Assembly (NCBI GenBank): GCA_039809105.1
Contig: JBDHUJ010000033.1
Coordinates: forward strand, 1-16,708
Origin: JBDHUJ01 sp039809105
Lineage (GTDB): Bacteria; Patescibacteriota; Saccharimonadia; Saccharimonadales; UBA4665
Direction of reading: 5' to 3'
DNA: 16,708 nucleotides
Below are positions 13,536-16,708 of the stretch, piece after piece. The notes under the pieces were generated by a model. It saw only the letters and a list, made by a program, of their open reading frames with translations, did no database searches and had not been told where the DNA came from. The position numbers and the translations under genes are program-made. The first letter of the stretch is position 1; each line of letters begins with the position of its first letter.

Positions 13536-13544
13536 TGCTATACT
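13536..13544 (+). promoter_or_regulatory. Extended -10 promoter of the coiled-coil gene
   Basis: TGCTATACT, an extended -10, ends 6 nt before the ATG at 13551. A TTGACT at 13522-13527 is only 11 bp upstream of the hexamer and is not a proper -35. Confidence 0.6.
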
Positions 13545-13550
13545 GACGCT

Positions 13551-13841
13551 ATGCATACTTCAGACGAAGATACTATAAATGACCTCAAGCAGTTCATCGG
13601 CGGGCTTTTTTCGCAGCAGAACGCACAGCTTGAAAAGCGCTTCGAAGCCATAGACCAGCGTTTTGAGGCTATGAATCAGCGTTTTGGGGCCATAGACCAA
13701 CGTTTCGAAGCCTTTGAGCAAAAATTTGACGGGCTTAGCGACTTTGTGAAAGAAGCGATTGACGTTAGCAATGAGGCTAGCGGTGAGCAGTTGGCTGACC
13801 TCGAACAACGCGTGACCGAGCTTGAGCAGGCTGCCGCCTAA
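13551..13841 (+). CDS. Small coiled-coil protein with heptad repeats
   Basis: 96 residues. Residues about 29-62 consist of nearly exact 7-residue repeats (RFEAIDQ, RFEAMNQ, RFGAIDQ, RFEAFEQ, KFDGLSD), a clear coiled coil; the C-terminus (EQLADLEQRVTELEQ) is another heptad stretch. No transmembrane helix or known domain, so function is unknown; such proteins usually oligomerise or scaffold. The frame is open 68 codons further upstream, but ATG 13551 is chosen: it follows an extended -10 box at 6 nt, and upstream translation overlaps the start of the opposite glycosidase gene. It sits between two paralogous glycosidases. The repeats are also near-identical in DNA, so copy number could vary between strains. 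Confidence 0.75.
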   Translation: MHTSDEDTINDLKQFIGGLFSQQNAQLEKRFEAIDQRFEAMNQRFGAIDQRFEAFEQKFDGLSDFVKEAIDVSNEASGEQLADLEQRVTELEQAAA

Positions 13842-13850
13842 TCCTCAGAG

Positions 13851-15035
13851 TTACTCCGACTCAGAACTGAATATATCTTTGGCGGTGTTCCAGAGGGAGG
13901 GGTCGTGCTGTTTGACCATGCGGAAGTACCAGTACTCGGCGCCCCAGAGGTAGGCTTCGCGCATGCCGGTGCCTTCGGCGAATTTGACGCGGCCCTCCAG
14001 CCGGGCGGCGTCGAGCGATTTGTCGCCCTCGGCAGGCGATATATCTTGCACGCCCTTGCCATTCGGCGCCCATGATTCGGCTTGCAGCTCGTGGATGATG
14101 GTGTCTTTGCCGGTGAAAATTTTGGTCCACCCGGCCACGAACCCGTAGTACCACGCCGGGAACGGATATTCCAGATAGCGTTTGGTAACATTGGCATCCC
14201 ATGTGCGTTTGTAAATGGAGATGCCGAATTCGTCGGGCGTCGGTGCACCGACCGGCCAACCAAGCGCGTTGTTGCTGCGGTTGATGATGATGGTTGCCTG
14301 CGGGTCGAGTTTGCGCACCAGGTTGTACTCGGCCACTAATCGCGAGCGTTCCATGGCGCCCGGTATGCTTTCGCAATTGCCGAAGCCCTTCAGGAAGTAT
14401 TCGTTCTCTATCTGGTAGCTCCGCAGCGCCGGCGAGTCTTTGTAGCGGTTCACTACTGCTGTGACGTACGCTTCCAGTTGCGGTTTCCAGGTTTCGGGCG
14501 CTTCGCTGGCGGCCCACGACGGCATGTGACATTCCGGCCAGCGCGGCTGGCGCAGGCCGAGGCTCAAGGAGACGGTACCATGGGCGGCTTCGACTTTACG
14601 GAACTGCCAGTCTAGCTGGCTGAAATCGTACTGCCCTTTTTGCGGTTCGCCCTGGTCCCAATAGCTTACCAGGCGAAAGTGCCGCACACCGACGTCCCGA
14701 ATGAGCCCGTCCATGGTTTCCTGCGCGTTCAGCCCCAGACTTTCGGCGTAAGCCGGGATGAACGACGCACCCAGCACGAACGGCTTGCTGGCGTTGCTGG
14801 CGATATACCACTGGGCAATCCCGTACATACTGCCGACAGCAAACAGAAATACCGCCAAGAACACTGTAACTGCCTTTTGCCACCAGCCGGTGCGCCAGTA
14901 GCGTATAAAAGTATCAAGTATCAAGTGCCAAGTGCCAAGTAAGGAGAGCCGGGAACGGGGTTCAGGACTTGAAACTTGAAACTTGAAACTTGAAACTTGA
15001 GCTTTTCTTCTTTCCTTGGGGTGTTTGCCGGACAT
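13851..15035 (-). CDS. Clan GH-A glycoside hydrolase with N-terminal membrane anchor
   Basis: 394 residues from ATG 15035, a membrane-anchored relative of the protein at 12542-13450. A transmembrane helix (AVTVFLAVFLFAVGSMYGIAQ) lies at about 54-77. Then come the shared blocks: FRLVSYWDQGEPQKGQYDF, LGLRQPRWPECHMPSW, YQIENEYF with acid/base Glu (about residue 212) and IIHELQAESW with nucleophile Glu (about 316), ending LWGAEYWYFRMVKQHDPSLW. The catalytic domain would face outwards, probably acting on surface or host glycans. The residues from about 10 to 40 are the translation of inserted heptamer repeats and match nothing. ATG 15035 has TATAAT 7 nt upstream; alternatively a GTG at 14864 preceded by AAGG would skip the repeats. 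Which start is used is open. Confidence 0.82.
   Translation of the reverse strand: MSGKHPKERRKAQVSSFKFQVSSPEPRSRLSLLGTWHLILDTFIRYWRTGWWQKAVTVFLAVFLFAVGSMYGIAQWYIASNASKPFVLGASFIPAYAESLGLNAQETMDGLIRDVGVRHFRLVSYWDQGEPQKGQYDFSQLDWQFRKVEAAHGTVSLSLGLRQPRWPECHMPSWAASEAPETWKPQLEAYVTAVVNRYKDSPALRSYQIENEYFLKGFGNCESIPGAMERSRLVAEYNLVRKLDPQATIIINRSNNALGWPVGAPTPDEFGISIYKRTWDANVTKRYLEYPFPAWYYGFVAGWTKIFTGKDTIIHELQAESWAPNGKGVQDISPAEGDKSLDAARLEGRVKFAEGTGMREAYLWGAEYWYFRMVKQHDPSLWNTAKDIFSSESE
14909..15000. repeat. Inverted arrays of 7-bp repeats
   Basis: Four 7-bp units AAGTATC, AAGTATC, AAGTGCC, AAGTGCC (14909-14936) are followed after a unique spacer (about 14941-14966) by four full and one partial ACTTGAA units (14967-15000). 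The AAGT/ACTT words are inverted relative to each other. The array is inside the predicted frame of the membrane glycosidase, just after its first codons, and keeps that frame open. Confidence 0.85.
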
Positions 15036-15041
15036 TGTTGC

Positions 15042-15048
15042 TATTATA
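15042..15048. promoter_or_regulatory. Bidirectional overlapping -10 boxes
   Basis: Seven bases hold TATTAT on plus (15042-15047) and TATAAT on minus (15048-15043). Each ends 7 nt from the start codon it serves: ATG 15055 rightwards (GT2) and ATG 15035 leftwards (glycosidase). -35 elements are weak on both strands. Confidence 0.65.
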
Positions 15049-15054
15049 ACTTGC

Positions 15055-15864
15055 ATGCGCACGAAAGACATTACCGTAAGCTTGGTCATACCTGCGTATA
15101 ACGAAGAGCGCCATTTGCGTGCTTGTTTGGATGCAATTGCTGCGCAGACCGTCAAACCCTACGAAGTCATTGTGGTCGATAACAATTCTACCGACAAGAC
15201 GGCCGAGATTGCCCGGAGATATCCGTTCGTTACCTTGTTACACGAGTCGCGGCAAGGTATCGTTTACGCCCGCAATCGTGGGTTCGATGCGGCCCGGGGC
15301 GCTATCATCGGCCGCACGGACGCCGATGTGACGCTGCCGCCCGATTGGGTGGCGTATGTGGCCGATTTCTACGCCGAGCCGGGACATGCCGAGCTGGGGC
15401 TGAGCGGCAACGGGCGGCCGAACAACCTCCGCTTCGCCCGTTTTTTCGGCTGGCTGCAAGGACAGATAGCCTTCCGTGTGAACCGGTTTTTGCTGGGGCA
15501 TTACATTTTTTTCGGTAGCAACATGGCATTGCCCGCCGTGATGTGGCGGAAGGTGCGCAGCGAGACATGCAAACGGACGGACATCCACGAGGACCTCGAC
15601 CTGGCGATACACGCGCACCGGAACGGCTTCGCCATCGCATATCGCGAGACGTTTCAGGTCAGTGGCCGGGCGGCGCGGCTTATAGAAAACCACGACCAAT
15701 TGCTCGGTAATCTTATGATGTGGCCCCAGACATTGAAGGTCCATGGTATAGGGACGTGGATATTCGGTTGGCTTGGCGCTGTGGTGCTCTACGGTCTTTC
15801 GAGCATACCTATCGGGCTCGAAAAACTAGCACGGCTGTTCGGTAAGGCGCCACTTCGCGACTGA
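15055..15864 (+). CDS. GT2-family glycosyltransferase with C-terminal membrane segment
   Basis: 269 residues. The GT-A fold of family 2 is clear: VSLVIPAYNEERHLRACLDAI (8-28), VIVVDNNSTDKTAEIARR (38-55), GIVYARNRGFDAARGAIIGRTDADV with the DxD-type motif DAD (89-91), FGSNMALP (153-160), and HEDLDL (178-183), the usual catalytic ED region. One or two hydrophobic segments at about 232-253 would hold it at the membrane. It transfers a sugar from a nucleotide-sugar to an acceptor, probably in surface polysaccharide or glycolipid synthesis. ATG 15055 is chosen because an earlier frame start at 15016 crosses the promoter and the family fold begins directly at 15055. Its stop codon touches that of the convergent nuclease gene. 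Confidence 0.92.
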   Translation: MRTKDITVSLVIPAYNEERHLRACLDAIAAQTVKPYEVIVVDNNSTDKTAEIARRYPFVTLLHESRQGIVYARNRGFDAARGAIIGRTDADVTLPPDWVAYVADFYAEPGHAELGLSGNGRPNNLRFARFFGWLQGQIAFRVNRFLLGHYIFFGSNMALPAVMWRKVRSETCKRTDIHEDLDLAIHAHRNGFAIAYRETFQVSGRAARLIENHDQLLGNLMMWPQTLKVHGIGTWIFGWLGAVVLYGLSSIPIGLEKLARLFGKAPLRD

Positions 15865-16449
15865 TTATTCGTTGTTGCTTTGCCAGCGGCCGTTACTTTC
15901 GAGCACAGGCGTGCAGTTGCCCCACAGGCCGAGCTTGGCATCTTGGGCTTTCTTCTGTGCAGCGGCGAAATCGTCTGACTTGGTGAACGGAAACGAGAGG
16001 TACGCGAAGGCGTAGCCCTTGGCGACGAGGTCTTGGTCGAGGTTGGTGCCGTCGGGCAGCACGACGTAGCGGAGCAAGCGGTTGTAGCGGTCGCGGTTGG
16101 TGCTCAGACTGTCGGAAACTAGCCGGACTTTGTCGCCCTGGGCGTGGATGCGGTTTTTGGTGTAAGCCGCAGCGGCCGGGCCGTAACACTGCACCGGCGT
16201 GTTCGGTTTGTGGGTTTCGGGCGTGTCGACGCCTATCATGCGCACGGTTTCTTTGCTGCCGTTCATGTTCACGACTATAGTGTCGCCATCGACGTAGTGG
16301 TCTATGGCGTACTGTCCGGGTTGCGTGGTCATCACCCCTTTGGCAGCCTGGTCGAACCACCCCTGCTGCTGCCCTACTGCGACCACTACTGCCGCTACCA
16401 ACACCAGTAACCCGACCACCCCTTGCTGTTTCCGCCTGCGTCCTGCCAT
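15865..16449 (-). CDS. Thermonuclease (SNase family), membrane-anchored or secreted
   Basis: 194 residues from ATG 16449. A basic start (MAGRRRKQQG) and a hydrophobic helix (10-25) form an anchor or uncleaved signal. The SNase fold follows: VDGDTIVVNMNG with D54/D56, VRMIGVDTPET with R70, D75, T76 and E78, the calcium and catalytic residues of the family, and later DRYNRLLRYV with the second catalytic Arg, then WGNCTP at the end, typical of bacterial thermonucleases. It cuts DNA and RNA to 3'-mononucleotides with Ca2+, probably outside the membrane, which would suit a nucleotide-scavenging organism. The frame is open to 16518, but TATACT ends 6 nt before ATG 16449, indicating a leaderless start there. 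It is convergent with GT2 with no space between them. Confidence 0.93.
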   Translation of the reverse strand: MAGRRRKQQGVVGLLVLVAAVVVAVGQQQGWFDQAAKGVMTTQPGQYAIDHYVDGDTIVVNMNGSKETVRMIGVDTPETHKPNTPVQCYGPAAAAYTKNRIHAQGDKVRLVSDSLSTNRDRYNRLLRYVVLPDGTNLDQDLVAKGYAFAYLSFPFTKSDDFAAAQKKAQDAKLGLWGNCTPVLESNGRWQSNNE

Positions 16450-16455
16450 GGTCCT

Positions 16456-16461
16456 AGTATA
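16456..16461 (-). promoter_or_regulatory. -10 box of the thermonuclease gene
   Basis: TATACT on the minus strand (16461-16456) ends 6 nt before the ATG at 16449. There is no clear -35. AGGA lies 2 nt before the ATG, too close for an efficient Shine-Dalgarno contact. Confidence 0.55.
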
Positions 16462-16526
16462 GCGCATATGTTGACGTTGCTTGCTATATGCAGTAATAAA
16501 GTTTATAATAGTTTTCACTTATGGCT

Positions 16527-16588
16527 CAGGGCAATCGCATATGAAAAGGGCTTCCTGGCGGAAGCCCTTTTCATATGCGATTGCCCTG
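16527..16588 (-). terminator. Very long perfect hairpin terminator
   Basis: Arms of 28 bp pair perfectly (16527-16554 with 16561-16588) around the 6-nt loop CTGGCG. The inner part, AAAAGGGCTTC/GAAGCCCTTTT, is a classic bidirectional Rho-independent terminator; the outer part (with CATATG) extends the stem far beyond usual length. It lies 62 bp after the stop of the partial leftward gene at 16650 and before the nuclease promoter, so it insulates the nuclease gene. Confidence 0.85.
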
Positions 16589-16649
16589 CAACCAGGGGTT
16601 GCTGTACCGGGATATGAAAGCCGTATTCGCCGATGAGAGTACAGCTCAC

Positions 16650-16708
16650 CTACGCGACACCAACACCAGCGAGAATACCGGTCATGGCCGCACCGAGAAA
16701 CGGGTCTG
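16650..16708 (-). CDS. C-terminal end of a gene, possibly membrane protein
   Basis: On the minus strand the frame reads DPFLGAAMTGILAGVGVA and stops with TAG at 16652-16650. The composition (Gly, Ala, Val, Leu) looks like the end of a transmembrane helix. A strong terminator follows downstream, which supports a gene ending here. Only 18 residues are in the window, so no function can be given. The opposite strand is also open from an ATG at 16614, but it has no promoter or ribosome-binding site. Confidence 0.45.
   Translation of the reverse strand, partial: DPFLGAAMTGILAGVGVA

Noticed and set aside
14909..15000. Heptamer array as a possible CRISPR array
   Set aside because: Units are 7 bp, have no spacers of constant length, and no cas genes are near.
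15036..15155. Further upstream start of the membrane glycosidase at 15155
   Set aside because: It runs through the divergent promoter and into the GT2 coding region; the TATAAT at 15048-15043 supports a later start.
16614..16708. Plus-strand gene beginning MKAVFADESTAHL at the right end
   Set aside because: No promoter or ribosome-binding site, and the opposite strand has a better supported gene end with a strong terminator after it.
1..16708. UGA recoding as in some other CPR lineages
   Set aside because: Several genes with clear family ends stop at TGA (GT2, Rep-like) and continuing through would not extend any homology.

Overview
The window looks like a piece of a Patescibacteria/CPR chromosome, most likely Saccharibacteria (TM7). 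The reasons are the moderately GC-rich host part, small tightly packed genes, the mix of secreted glycoside hydrolases and a nuclease, host genes that seem to start exactly at the transcription start, and a large serine recombinase using a tRNA 3' end. UGA behaves as a normal stop. No marker gene fixes the taxon, so this is an inference.

The left half (about 789 to 9323) is a lower-GC integrated element of about 8.5 kb. Its right end is a large serine recombinase whose last 13 codons lie inside a host tRNA-Asn(GTT) gene. Its left end interrupts the C-terminus of an older, N-terminally truncated recombinase of the same family (102-914) at the homologous codon. Both junctions share the 7-mer TGGCTCC (789-795 and 9317-9323). 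The simplest reading is repeated insertion at the same tRNA: a relic element first, then this element between the relic and the tRNA.

Inside the element, left to right: an XRE-type repressor (924-1160); divergent from it a membrane-anchored protein with two Ltp repeats (1261-1770), a possible superinfection-exclusion factor; a five-gene leftward cargo operon (5212 to 1885) with an ASCH/DUF3850-like domain plus an HELLH motif, a Nudix hydrolase, a GNAT acetyltransferase, a P-loop nucleotide kinase and an unknown protein; then a compact rightward module (5303-7792) with an unknown protein, two 58-residue proteins, a SpoVG-like protein and a replication-initiator-like protein, all but the first overlapping; and the integrase (7826-9358). 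The 12-mer TTACAAATGTAA occurs exactly in the XRE promoter region and between the -35 and -10 of the integrase promoter, which suggests that the repressor controls integrase expression.

The right half (9317-16708) is host chromosome: tRNA-Asn, a GT4 glycosyltransferase, smpB, an alpha/beta hydrolase, two paralogous clan GH-A glycoside hydrolases around a small coiled-coil gene, a GT2 glycosyltransferase, a membrane-anchored thermonuclease, and the C-terminal end of a further gene. Six of these genes have a -10-like hexamer ending 6-7 nt before the start codon, pointing to leaderless mRNAs, whereas several element genes have Shine-Dalgarno sequences. The host part also carries odd short repeats: heptamer arrays inside a coding region, a 156-bp interspersed inverted repeat next to smpB, and a 28-bp perfect hairpin terminator.
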